From: Platanthera guangdongensis
Taxonomy: Eukaryota > Streptophyta > Magnoliopsida > Asparagales > Orchidaceae
Length of the DNA stretch: 64,000 bases
Direction of reading: 5' to 3'
Assembly: GCA_039583875.1 (NCBI GenBank)
Contig: CM077163.1
Coordinates: forward strand, 234,352,646-234,416,645
The number at the start of each line of letters is the position of its first letter. Positions within the stretch are counted from its first letter, which is position 1. The notes beneath the pieces are model-generated. The model ran no database searches, was not told the DNA's origin, and was given only the letters and a program-made list of their open reading frames with translations. A program made the translations under genes and the position numbers. This document shows, piece after piece, positions 34,281-45,800 of the stretch.

Positions 34281-35420
34281 TAAGCAAGGTCCAATTTATC
34301 TCCTTCCGAATTGAATGCAATGTCATCACTTCATCTCAAATCCAGCAACCCGCAACTCCTCTCGATCAAACCTTGACAACAGCCTGACTTGCCACTTCCA
34401 ACTCTTATAAATTCCTTGGGTATTCCTCTACGTCCTATGTACAGCAAGCAGAAACATGTCCTTCATCGCCTCTTCGACACAGATCCATACAATTTTTATG
34501 CCCGAGTTTTTTCGTGTTAGAAGTGTATCTCCGTTTGTACGACTCCTGCATGCTTGCTCTTATATATGTGTGACGTATAACCATTGCCACAATCAGTGTC
34601 TCCCTCAGACGCCGCAAAAACATCAACAAGCTTTGTATGCCCTTAATGTAGACGATGGCCAATTGCATTAATGACATTGCTGATGAAGTCGACAGTGTTT
34701 CATCGCGCTTAGCGTCCTCAAATCCTACATCAACGTGATTGAAATGCAGCAAAATGGGCATTCCGTGTCTCTCCTCTCCTCGGGCCTCTCTATGCCCACC
34801 AACAACCACAATGTCATGAATACTCCTCAATTAGCCACAATGTCACCCAACCATCATCGGTCTTCCACCGAGTTGGGTGGACATTCTAATTTTCAAGGGA
34901 ACCAACCCCATCAAATTGATTCTTGAACTGACCAATTTTTTGAGCTTCAAGGAACACCATTGGAGAACAAATTGCCCCTCAAAATGATTTGCATAAAGGG
35001 TTGACCTCTTCATCGAATGTGATATCCCCGTCAGGCATCAAGCGAACTCGGCCTTAACTTAGTCATCTTTAAAATATGAATTGATTATGTGCTGTGACAC
35101 CAACCAAGCTAGCAATGCCTTCGAAAGCATTTGCACAAGGGATGCAAGTTGGTTAGGATCTGTTTAACTGAAAACCAAATTAAAACAAAAAATGCTCGGT
35201 TATTTTATTTCCAAACCTAAACCAATTGGTTCAGTTCAACGATCAAGATGGTTTAGGGCGGTTATTTTTGGTTACCCACGATCCATATTCGAAAGAAAAG
35301 GACTGGTTTTTGGATACCCACGATCCAAATTAGAAATATTAGTAGATTGCAATATTATTGTTTGAGGCGGCACAGCTCGGTGCGGTTTGATCTGTTTTAA
35401 AGATTCAGTATCCACAACGA

Positions 35421-35452
<32 letters not shown>

Positions 35453-36608
35453 AGCCTCATAACCACCCGCTTCTTGTGCTATCTCATGCATGACCTCAAG
35501 CTGAACATCAGGTATCACCTCGGGAGAATGACTTCACCGCTACCTAACTTCTAATCGGCTGTCCCACCACCAATATTCACCCTGTCTATACAACGCCATG
35601 CACAAATCCCAACCCTCCTCTTTGCAAGCCACACCACAAGACAATTGCACTATCTCCAACTGAAACCTTCAAAACACCCACTGAAAGTACAAAATGTGTG
35701 GATAACCTCTGGTGGTGGGGCAATAGAGGCTCTTTAAAACTTTTCAAACTAATGTAAAACCTTGCCACAGAGTGACAATGTGAACCAGACTCTAGTAGTG
35801 GTCAAGAATATATCAAAAATGAATCCAAAACAGATAAAAGAATAACAATGCAAAGGAGAAATATTATAAGGTTTGGAATTTTCCCTCTTCTCCTCCCAGG
35901 ACACTACAAAAAAAATCTTCTTAGGTTAGCATGTATAATCCTGACCCTTGACAGGTCTCACAAAATCCCACAAGCATTGAACATCAGATTTATAGTAAAT
36001 TCCTAATAGAAAAACTGTAAATATGCTACAAAATAGTGTCAAGGGGGATCACTCAGACATCTCATCAATGTTGGATAAATATGTATAGCCTTTAGATAAT
36101 AAATTGCAGACCAAGATAAGTCCCACATCCATTCAAGGATGGGTCGAGGATCTTGAGAAGCAGAACACAGTGAAGTATAAGACCAACATCAATAAAATTG
36201 AAAAGATGCTGCCAAAAATGCTAGACTTGAAAAAGTTGATTGCTGTATATGGCCATAGTAATCATAAGAGATGCAGAGTCAACATTAACGGGCAGGGACA
36301 TAGTTATAGCCTTAATGTCGCCTTCAACCAAAGATTCGCGGCAGGGGAATTAGAAAGGGGAAGAAGGGTAAAGCCTTCCATCAGAATTAAGAGGACAGGA
36401 ACGAAGTGAAATGTAAGGATATTTTGTCCTTTTCCAACATTTGACTGTTCTGCTAAAGAAAGGGCATCCATAAAATCTTATATGCGAGGGACCATGATAA
36501 TGATAAAGAGTTTGCAAAACAAGGGGCGTGAATGAAGAACAGTTTCAAATCTCAGGAAACTATGTCATATTTTCCTAAATTATATATTAGTAAAAAGTAC
36601 CATAATAC
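34281..36608. other. intron sequence, no gene recognised
   Basis: This runs from the end of solo LTR copy 2 to the donor of the 28.6-kb intron. Open frames on either strand (about 34435-34830 and 36104-36409) match no domain I know. Around 35160-35420 words such as cggttattttggttaccc are spaced as in small MITE-like elements, but the ends are not clear. Confidence 0.4.
35424..35452 (+). repeat. G29 homopolymer
   Basis: An uninterrupted run of 29 G. It could form quadruplex structures and its length may be a sequencing artefact. Confidence 0.85.
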
Positions 36609-36877
36609 CTTGTATCTAAGATATCTGCCTGATGCACATTGTTGAAAAACTGTTCATTAACAGTAACTACAATTCCTAATTGATTATAACCAGAAGCAGT
36701 TGCCTGGAACCAACCGAGTTCAATCCTAACACCATGGGGCTCAAGCTGTGGATTTCCATGACTGTTGATCCATAAAATAACAGAAACTAGGGAAGAACGA
36801 ATGTTTCCTTGTCTCACACTCCGTAAATGAGCATCTAATCCAGCAACAAATCTAGTCCAAATGGCTGTAGACAAATA
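36609..36877 (-). CDS. host gene exon 7 of 9 in window
   Basis: This 269-bp exon starts in phase 0 after acceptor gactgcag, and its last two bases (AG) are completed by G in the exon at 8019. The donor is gtatta. It encodes RFVAGLDAHLR, a basic stretch, and the family-typical RIELGWFQATASGYNQ, then a poorly conserved VNEQFFNNVHQ tail. It is probably cytosolic. The donor borders the 28.6-kb transposon-filled intron, and 85 bp separate it from the preceding exon. Confidence 0.92.
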
Positions 36878-36962
36878 CTGCAGTCAAAATAACATTTATT
36901 AATGGAATTAAACAAATAACATAAAGTTTGAATGCTGATACAATCAGACACAAAAAAGATAC

Positions 36963-37148
36963 CTGGCCAAGGAGATTTGTCAATAACATGTCACTATGGA
37001 GATAGTACGGTGACATGTAACTTCCATCACCCCCGAAAATACACATTGGGAATCTCTGCATAATAGTCGATGCAACATCTAGCCGTTTTTCATCACCACC
37101 CAGAAAAAAGTCAATATATGCAACCATCAAATCAGGCGTTGAACCAAC
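36963..37148 (-). CDS. host gene exon 6 of 9 in window
   Basis: This exon of 186 bp is 62 whole codons, with acceptor gattgcag and donor CAG|gtatct. It encodes two strongly conserved blocks, DLMVAYIDFFLGGDEKR and GGDGSYMSPYYLHSD, diagnostic of this plant membrane-protein family. The function of the blocks is unknown to me. Confidence 0.94.
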
Positions 37149-37886
37149 CTGCAATCACTTGATTTTTAGTTGATCACAAAGATAATAGCCTAATGCTGAA
37201 GGCGAAGTAATATTATTCTGTAGTATAACAACAACATCATCTGAATCAAAGAACAAAAATTAGAATAACAATAACAAAATTCTAGATATTTGATTTTATA
37301 TTTTTTTAATAAAAGATTAGTAGGTTCTTAGTCTCTAGTTAACTGCATGAACAATCTAGAAGATTAAAACTGGAGCATCACTCTCTATCCACTAATAAAA
37401 AAAACAAATCCATGGAAAGAGAAGGGAATGCTTAAAAGTGGAGAGTACAACTAGGCTTTAATCAAAATTAAATATACATAGTAGTCTTTCAGTAATTAGA
37501 AAAAGGTAAAAATAATTGTAATTTAATCATTTATACCACTTAAGAAGAAAATGTAAAATTTAAAAATTGTATGAAATGTACATCAGACAGATGTGATTTA
37601 TCGATTTTGAATTGAAAGTAAATTTTTCCATTAACAGTACACAAAAGGAGAACAATTTCTAAATGAAGCATTTCGCTGATTGCAGATTTAAAGTAGAAGT
37701 TTCTCTCATCAAAGTTAATTATATTTTACATAGAATATAAATATATATTTTATATAGCCAACCCCACTATAGTGGGATAAAGTCTTGAGTGTTGTTGTAT
37801 AAATATATATTTTATAAATGAGATTAGTTTTGCTTAAATTGCACTCAGAATATACTTATAACGTCTAATAATCATGAGAGAAGTTT
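37149..37886. other. AT-rich intron sequence left of rearranged copia
   Basis: Non-coding. A phrase near 37760-37800 (ccccactatagtgggataaag) is a short palindromic motif seen in many plant introns. Confidence 0.4.
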
Positions 37887-38329
37887 TGAAAAGGTTCATC
37901 GATCAATGTCGATAGTGATGCAGAGTATGGGGTGGCAAGATCTGCAGGAAATGAGGAGATGGGAAGGCTTGGGCAGTTGTAGTGGTGGTATATGGGATTG
38001 ATAGAGCTTGAACTACTGTTGGAAATGGGTATTGCTCGAATGCCTCAGCTGTTGAAGCCTGCAAAGAAGCTAGATTGGCCATGAAGACGTCAATGGAGGT
38101 GTGAGGAGGGTGCTGGGAGTAGGAAAGCAGGTGGATGTTTTGGGTAAAAGCGTTGTAGAAGGTGGCTGGGGAGAGGGGTGTGGAGAAAATGAGACGAGTT
38201 GTTGGTTGCAATCGGCAGGGACAAAGGTGTTAGGGCGGGTACAAGTTTCAGCATCATTAGTGGATCCAGAGGAGTTGTCTAAGAGTTTGATGGAACTGGC
38301 ATACGGGGGCAATCAAAATTGAAAAGGAT
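37887..38329 (-). other. unassigned gene-like segment joined to the inverted copia piece
   Basis: On the minus strand it has open stretches with ordinary amino-acid composition (for instance MANLASLQASTAEAFEQYPF and TRPNTFVPADCN), but in at least two frames. It matches no copia domain. It could be a captured host fragment or simply intron sequence. It begins immediately where copia similarity stops (after SSADFS). Confidence 0.35.
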
Positions 38330-39849
38330 GGAAAAATCAGCCGAGCTCCGAGTGAAGCCACTAGCACAGACCACCTTACTGAACTTTTCAAACCACGCAC
38401 GCGGGGACTGTTTGAGAGCATAAATGGATTTCCGAAGATGACAGACCAAAGACTCCCCCGTGGTCTCAAACCCGGGAGGCTGCTGCATATAAACTGTCTC
38501 CTGTAGATCGCCGTTGAGGAAGGCATTCTTGATATCCAGCTGATAAAGTGGCCAGTGACGATGAACAGCCAAGGAGAGAAGAACGCGGACCGTGTTCAAT
38601 TTGGCCACGGGAGAGAAGGTTTCCTCGTAATCAAGACCATGTTGCTGAGTAAACCCCTGTGCCACAAGACGGGCCTTCAGACGGTCGATAGTGTCATCCT
38701 CCGCATGTTTAATGACAAAGACCCATTTGCAGCTAACAGGGGTGTGGCCAGCAGGAAGAGGAACCAGATCACAGGTCTGGTTAGCCCAGAGAGCCTGCAT
38801 TTCATCGTGCATAGCAGCCCGCCATCCTGGGTGGTGAAGCGCCTCCTGCACATTGTTAGGAAGAGAAATAGATGAAAGGGAGGTGGCAAATGCGTAGAGA
38901 GGCGGTGTTAGCCGATGTAGAGAGACATAGGTTGCCAAGGGATGAGCTGTAGAGACGGGAGCGTGATCGACCGCAGCCGAACTATCGCTGGCAGCAGGGA
39001 GCTGGGTCACGGGAGCATCCTTGGATGGGCGACGAGAGTAGACACGGATTAGCGGTGGAGGAACCCGAGGAGGAACGGGGGGGAGGAGGAAGAAGACGGC
39101 ACAGATGGCGTGACCAGGACAACGGGCCGGGGAAGAGAGGGAGCAGAAGACGAGGTGGTGCTGGGTAAGTGGAAGGGCTGGTCTTCGCAGAAGGTGACAT
39201 CTGCAGAAACGACCATTTTGCCGGTAGTAGGAGAGTAGCAGACGTACCCCTTTTTAGTGCGGGAGTAGCCAACAAACATATACTTGGCGGCCCGAGGAGA
39301 AAGTTTGTCGGAAGGAGGGCCAAGAAGGTGGACATAACAAACACACCCGAAGATCCGTGGTGTGAGAGAGGTGAGGGGGATGGAGGGATAGAGGAGTTTG
39401 ATGAGCGAGGCAAAATCAAGGACAGAGGAGGGAAGGCGGTTGATGAGATGACCGGCGGTGGAAACAGCAAAGTTCCAATATTCGGTGGGAACGTGCATTT
39501 GGAACATAAGGGAGCGGGCAACATCGAGAAGATGACGATTTTTGCGTTCGGCCACCCCGTTTTGCTGAGGGGTATACGCACATGAAGTTTGATGGATGAC
39601 ACCAAAGTCAGTGCAGATATTGGAGAAGGCACGACCCGTATACTCCCGAGCATTATCAGTGTGAATGATTTTGAGAGTAGCGAACTGCGTACGCATCTCA
39701 AGTAAAAAGGCGCGAAAGACAGAGGGAAGTTCAGTGCGATCATGTAGTAAATAGAGCCACGTGGTACGGCAGTAATCGTCAATGAACGTGACAAAATAAC
39801 GAAAGCAAAAAATACTAGGGATCCTATAAGGACCCCAAACATCGGTCAA
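38330..39849 (-). pseudogene. inverted copia integrase core to reverse transcriptase N-half
   Basis: On the minus strand it reads TDVWGPYRIPSIF, TFIDDYCRTTWLYLL, HTDNAREYTGRAFS, PQQNGVAERKNRHLL (Glu), a proline-rich linker, then reverse transcriptase KWVFVIKHAEDDTIDRLKA to RSSADFS, where homology ends. There is one frame change in the linker (near 39030). It is the nearest relative in the window to the corresponding part of the intact element, clearly diverged. Confidence 0.88.
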
Positions 39850-39857
39850 CTGGGACT

Positions 39858-40865
39858 GTGATTCTTCTGGTCTACGTTGATGATATCCTGATTACTGGCG
39901 ACGACACGGCAGGAATACAACAGATCAAGGCACAGTTGAATTCTGCCTTTCAAACCAAAGATCTGGGCAACCTTCGGTACTTTCTTGGGCTCGAGGTCGC
40001 CCGACGCCCTGATGGTCTTATGTTATCTCAAAGGAAGTATTGTATGGACCTCCTTCGTGATGCAGGTTATTCTGGGTGCAAACCTGCGGAGACTCCTATG
40101 GACGCAAATCACAAGCTCTCGGCCCATAGCTCTGACTCTGACAAGCTACTTACAAATCCGGAATATTACAGACGCTTGGTTGGGAAGCTGATCTACCTTA
40201 CGGTGACTCGACCAGACATCTCATTTGTTGTGGGAGTTGTGAGCCGTTTCATGCACGCTCCTCGGACATCTCATCTTCAAGTTGTCGAGCGCATCCTTCG
40301 ATATCTCAAGATCGCCCTCGGACAAGGACTCGTGTACAAGCCATCCACATCTCTATCTCTTGTCGCGTACTCTGACGCTGACTACGCAGGATCTATTGAT
40401 GATAGACGCTCCACAACTGGATTCTGCACTTACTTTGGTGGACACCTCATAACTTGGCGTAGCAAGAAACAGAATGTGGTTGCGCGTTCCTCTGCCGAAG
40501 CTGAGTACCGGGCTATGGCTGTTGTTGTCTCTGAGCTAACCTGCCTTGAAGGCCTTCTGGGAGACTTAGGTGTTCGTCTCTCATCTCCGGCAACCTTATT
40601 TTGCGACAGTCAGGCAGCAATTCATATTGCCAAGAATCCGGTTTTTCACGAACGAACAAAGCATATCGAAGTTGACTGTCACTTTATCCGGGAAAAGGTA
40701 CAGTCAAAGAAGATAGATTTGGAGCATGTTTCTGCTACCGACCAAGTTGCGGACATCCTGACGAAAGCCCTCTCCAGGCCGCTATACTATCAGTTCTTAT
40801 CCAAGCTTGGCGCCTACGACTTGTACGCTCCAGCTTGCGGGGGAGTGTTAGAAAAGCCCACTTAA
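39858..40865 (+). pseudogene. copia reverse transcriptase C-half and RNase H (open frame)
   Basis: An uninterrupted frame of 335 codons starts MILLVYVDDILITGDD, with the polymerase active-site YVDD at its very start. It contains SQRKYCMDLLRDAGYSG, TRPDISFVVGVVSRFMH and RNase H YSDADYAGSIDDRRS, and ends GGVLEKPT inside the LTR. It lacks the N-terminal half of the enzyme, which lies inverted upstream, so it cannot act as made. Confidence 0.88.
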
Positions 40866-41018
40866 GGGCCCATGTTGTTTCTTCTTTTTCTCTCTTCTTG
40901 TATTAGTCCCACATCATGTATTAGGATTTCTCTCTTCCTTCTTCTCCTATATAAGTGTGTGTATACTTGTAACTATTACTTAAATGAATATATACAAGGT
41001 TTTGGGCTTATTTCTACA
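40846..41018 (+). repeat. 3' LTR of rearranged copia element
   Basis: This 173-bp LTR starts tgttagaaaagccc after the purine tract and ends tttctaca. It shares tcccacatcatgta with the LTRs at 27807 and 41769, which shows one broader family. Confidence 0.88.
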
Positions 41019-41242
41019 AGTTTAAAGGATAAGTTTGTATTAAAGAATTAACAGTAAAGGGGATCTCACTAGAGAGACACACTAGCTTGAATACTGTAGG
41101 AAATGATGAGTAGTGACTGAATTTTGATTTGATGATCAACGTGAATAAAGTTAATCTATAGTCCATGGAATAATTATGAAATGCATATTATAGGAAAAAG
41201 AACTGCAGAAAAATCACTTAGGTTGTGGTATAATAATCAAAC

Positions 41243-41477
41243 CTTCATCCCTTTGTAAAGAGCACGTGATCTACAAGACTGAAGACATGAATGATCATAC
41301 TCTGATTTAACATATTCCTGAAGACGGTGAATTTTCTTTCTTCGACGCCATTGCTTCCAAGACCAGGCACAAGGGTAGGCAAGCACTGAAAGAATGCTAT
41401 GTACTGATCCTTCCCACCACTCATATGCAGAAACTGAGTTGATGGCGTCAATAAACCGGTTGAAAGCGTCTTCGTAC
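41243..41477 (-). CDS. host gene exon 5 of 9 in window
   Basis: This exon is 235 bp. Its first base completes the GT|G valine codon begun in the exon at 47935, and it ends in phase 0 at AAG|gtttga. The acceptor is attttttag. It encodes YEDAFNRFIDAIN, then WWEGSVHSILSVLAYPCAW with a hydrophobic segment, then the basic SWKQWRRRKKIHRL and SEYDHSCLQSCRSRALYKG. All are strongly conserved in the family. Confidence 0.95.
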
Positions 41478-41763
41478 CTAAAAAATATATTCTTCAATAA
41501 TTAAACAAATAAAGATATACAATTACCCCTAAAGGTCGTCATATTGCCCTTAAATCCAGTTGTTTATTAAGATAAAAAAATTCTATTGTAAGAAAATCAG
41601 GTCAAATACCAACAACTTTATACTGAAAACTGAGAGCTTGCCCGGCTAAAGATAGTGCATACAATTGAGAAATATTCAATATAAGCCCCTATTTATCTCA
41701 CTTGATAGAGATTACGCCGTATAAATAACAGCAAGCTTGAAAAGAAGAGACAAACTGATAAAG
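41478..41763. other. short intron flank
   Basis: AT-rich intron sequence between exon and copia element. No feature was recognised. Confidence 0.4.
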
Positions 41764-41768
41764 CTCAG

Positions 41769-41956
41769 TGTTAGAAAAGTTCATCTAAAGAACCTATTAT
41801 TGGGCCCAAGTTTTTATTGTTGTTTTTCCTTCTTCTCCTATTAGTCCCACATCATGTATAGGATCTCTCCTCTCCTTTTCCCTTCCTATATATTTGTATT
41901 CTCTCTTTGTATTTACATACACAAGCAATACATACAAGTTTTCAGCTCTTTCAACA
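41769..41956 (+). repeat. copia 5' LTR
   Basis: It runs from tgttagaaaagttc to ctctttcaaca and contains a tatatatttg TATA-like box. The primer site starts at 41957. Confidence 0.9.
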
Positions 41957-42844
41957 TGGTATCTGAGGGAGGTTCCCGGTCCATGTGGTTTCCCATTTTC
42001 TAACCGCCCAGACCGCCTTCCTCCCCTGTCCGCAGACTGTTCTGCGGCCTCCCCTTTCCTACCCGCTTCTATCCGCGGGTTCCTCTCCTCCGGCTCTTCT
42101 CGCCGGCCTCCCTGCGGTCTACCCGCCTCTTCTCCCTCTCTCCCGTGGTTCCACCCCCCCCTCTTTTATACCATTTTCTCTCCCTCACCCGTGAGACCCT
42201 CTCCCGGTTCGACCTGTGTTCTGTCCGCTGCGGTTTCTTCCTTGCCGCGCGGTCTCTTCGTCGCGCGACCTGTTTTATGTCTGTTGCGGCTTCTTCCTTG
42301 CCACGCGCGAGTCCTTTTCTTCTTATTGCACGAAGGTCGCCCCTCACTTGTTGCTCGAGTTCTCCTACTCGCGGCCTCTTCTCGAGACTTATCCTACTCG
42401 CTGCCTTCTCTTGTTGCTCGAGTTCTACTACTCGCGACCTCTTCTCGCGGCTTCTCCTACCTGCTGCCTTCTCTTGCCGCTCGAGTTCTCCTAATTGCGG
42501 CTTCTTATACCCGTTGTCTTCTCTTTGCCGCTCGGGTTCTCCTTTCTCGCGCGGTCTCCCTCCCTAACCGCTGCGCCTTCGACAATGTTCTGTTCGAGCC
42601 AACCTCTCTTGTCGTTCATTCTCTGACCGCTAGTGTCCTCACTGTGACCGTGCAGTTTGTTTCTCCTCACTCTGGTCGCGGCCTCCCTCTCTCCTTCATT
42701 GCATGCCGCTGCTCTTGTCGCCTTGACTACCCGTTGCGACCTCTTCTGCAAAACGCGTGGGCTTGTCGTGCAAGAATACTCTCCGGCGGCGACCTCGTCT
42801 ACCCACAGTGTCCTTTCCTGCTCTCTGCGGCCTCTCCGGTCTAC

Positions 42845-45800
42845 ATGGGATCCTCCGTTGACTCCACCAGCCAGGCGGCTAACCCCTCTGCAGACCGCCC
42901 GGCTTCTCCTCCTGAACTTGGTGATGAGCTGCGGATCACCACCATTTCCCTGTCTGGAAAGAAGAATTTCATCTCATGGGTGCACTCGGTTCGCTAAGTT
43001 CTTCAGGCCAAAGGCCTTCATCTCACTCAGCAACCTCCTTCTCCTCCTACCGACGACTGGTTGTGCAACGACGGTCGCGTTCAGACGTGGCTCCTCAATT
43101 CCCTGGAGGGTGAGCCCTACCAGATGGTCATGTATTGTGAGACCACAAAGGCTATGTGGGATGAGCTCCACTCCTTATACTCCGACAAGGACGGCCTCTA
43201 GCACCTCTATGACATTATTACCGATCTTCAGGCTCTTGATGTCGGCAGGGCGGCGGACATGACTTCGTTTGTAGCTCGTGCTAAGACTCTTGCGGAGGCC
43301 TGCATCCAACATCAGCCTTCTACCGCTGATCTTGCTGCGCAGCGAGCACAAAAGGAGGCCGTTTGCATTGCTATGATAATGGCTTGCATCCCGACACACC
43401 TCCAGGTATTCGTGCTCAGGTTCTGGCTTCGGCCACTACTCCTTCCTCATCTGATGTTTGCTCTATGCTCCTTCGAGTGTCACCGCCCCCGGATACTCCA
43501 GCACCCTCCTCTTCGGCCCTTCTCCATCAGACCCTCCCCTCTTACTTCCCCCACCGTCCTCTACTCATGGTGGACGTTCGGGCTCCCGCGGAAGGGAGTG
43601 TGGTGGTCGGGTCCGCCCAAAGTATTCCTATTGTGGATGGGATGACCACACTGAGGCAGTTTGCTACAAGAAACACGGCTACCCTCCTCGTCCGACTGCT
43701 GCTGTTGCAGCTGACTGCTCTTCTGCCACAAGTGCCAACCTTGAGGCCGTTCGCCTCCATCTATAGCAACTTCATGGGCTGCTCAACCCTCCATCAGCTT
43801 ATGTTGCCTCCACCTCCACTGCAGGTATGGCTTGTTTTTCCTCCAGTCCGAGCTGGATCTTGGACTCAGGTGTCACTCATCACATCACCTCGTTGTGGCC
43901 GCCCAAGTACTCGGATGCTCCTCATCTGAAGTGTATCACCATGGCTAATGGGGCGATTGTTCCAGTCTCCGGTTGTGCTAACATCTCCCTCAACCCCTCC
44001 ATCTCTCTTTGCTCGGCTCTTTATGTTTCGGGCTTCTCATTCAATTTCCTTTCTGTTGGTCGTCTTACTAAAGATATGGATTGCTCTGTTACATTCACCT
44101 TTTCTGCTTTTTTGATACAAGATCGGCAGACGCAGATTACCATTGGTAAGGGTCGACTGCAAAACGAGCTCGACCTTCTCGATGCCTCTCCTACCGTCCT
44201 TTCCTCCGTCTCATCCATTGATTGGCATCGCCATCTCGGACATGCCCCTCTGCCAGTCCTCCAGAAGGCGTTTCCTGATGTATCTCTTCCTCTCTTTAAG
44301 TGTGATTCTTGTATTTTCGGCAAACAGCTGCGTTCTTCTTTTTCCGCACATTGTACTCGGAGCTCGCCTCTTTTTGATTTACTGCACTCCGATATTTGGG
44401 GTCCTTACAAAATTACTAGTATTTCCGGTTATCGCTACTTTATCACCTTTATTGATGATTACTCTCGCATGATGTGGCTTTATTTACTTTGTCATCGCTC
44501 CGAGCTTCCTCGCGTATTTCGCGCTTTTGTGCTAGAGACTCGTACGCAATTCTCCACTACCATAAAAACGTTGCGCACTGACAATGCTCGCGAGTACACG
44601 AGCCACGAATTTGCAAATCTGTGCGCGGAGTTCAGTATCATTCATCAGACATCATGTGTCTACACCCCCCAGCAAAACGGCATTGCCGAACGGAAAAAAC
44701 CGACACCTGCTTGACGTTGCCCGCTCCCTCATACTTCACATGCATGTTCCCAAAGTTTACTGGAACATTGTGGTCTCCACTGCTTGCTTCCTCATCAACT
44801 GTCTCCCTTTCTCGGTTCTCCACCATGCAACTCCGTTCAGCCTCCTATTTCCCTCCACTCCGGCATTCCCAATGACACCCAGGGTCTTTGGTTGCACCTG
44901 CTTCGTCCATCTTCTGGGTCCATCCACGGACAAGTTGGATCCCCGGGCGGCTAAACAAATTTTTGTCGGCTATTCCCGGGCTCAGAAGGGTTATATGTGT
45001 TATTCTCCGGTTACCCGGAAGGTCTCCATATCAGCTGATGTTACCTTCCGGGAGGATCAACCTTTCTTCTCTACTCTACCACAGACACCTCCACCGTCAT
45101 CCCTCCCACGACCTGTTATTCCCGTTATTGCGCATCTTCCACAGGTTTTTCCTGACCCAGCCCTTGCTCCTTCCAAGCCGCCTGTTATCCGTGTCTACAC
45201 TCGCCTCCCTCTTTGTTTTGTTGCCCCTATACAGTCGGCCTCGGCGTCGGCTTCTCCGTGTCCTGCTGATCCGGTGCCCGCCTCTACAGCTCATCCGATG
45301 GCAAACTTTGTCTCCATGCATCGCCTCTCTCCCCACCTTCGGACATTTGCTACTTCACTGTTCTCGGTTTCTGTTCATACCTCTGTGCAGGAGGCGCTCC
45401 AACATCCTGGCTGGCGGGCCGCCATGGGGGAGAAAATAGCTGCCCTCTGGGCCAATCAGACATGGATTCTCGCCCCCCTTCCTCCGGGTCAGAAACTGGT
45501 TAGGTGTAAGTGAGTCTTTGTCATCAAACATGCTGCTGATGGGACGATTGACCGACTGAAAGCTCGGCTGGTGACTCGTGGCTTCACCCAACAATAGGAG
45601 CTTGACTATGAAGAAACTTTTTTCTCCGATAGCCAAACTCAACACCGTTCGAGTCCTCATATTTGTGGTTGTCCATCTCTGGTGGCCCTTCAATTGGATA
45701 TTAAGAATATCTTTCTAAATGGAGATCTCCAGGAGACAGTGTATATGCAGCAACCTCCCGGATTTGAGACCACAGGGGAGTCTCAGGTCTGTCGTCATAT

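Larger units (their letters stand above)
37887..41018 (+). mobile_element. rearranged Ty1/copia element with an inverted internal segment
   Basis: Only the 3' LTR (40846-41018) is normal. Before it lies the reverse transcriptase C-terminal half and RNase H in plus orientation (39858-40865), preceded by integrase core to reverse transcriptase N-terminal half in minus orientation (38330-39849). These two parts would be contiguous in a normal element, so the upstream 1.5 kb has been inverted. Gag, protease and the 5' LTR are missing. agttt follows the LTR (41019-41023) and also occurs at 37882-37886, a tentative target duplication that would place 37887-38329 inside the element. Confidence 0.75.

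Noticed and set aside
26659..34285. Target duplication for solo LTR copy 2
   Set aside because: Flanking 5-mers caggc and taagc agree at only three positions; I left the duplication unclaimed although the LTR ends are clear.
34435..34830. Minus-strand 131-codon frame
   Set aside because: No domain and no family resemblance; its neighbourhood has no splice sites that would connect it to the host gene in phase.
36104..36409. Plus-strand 101-codon frame starting MQTKISPTSIQGWVEDLEK
   Set aside because: It has an ordinary composition, but no family is recognised, no promoter or splice context is visible, and it lies antisense in the giant intron 200 bp from a host exon.
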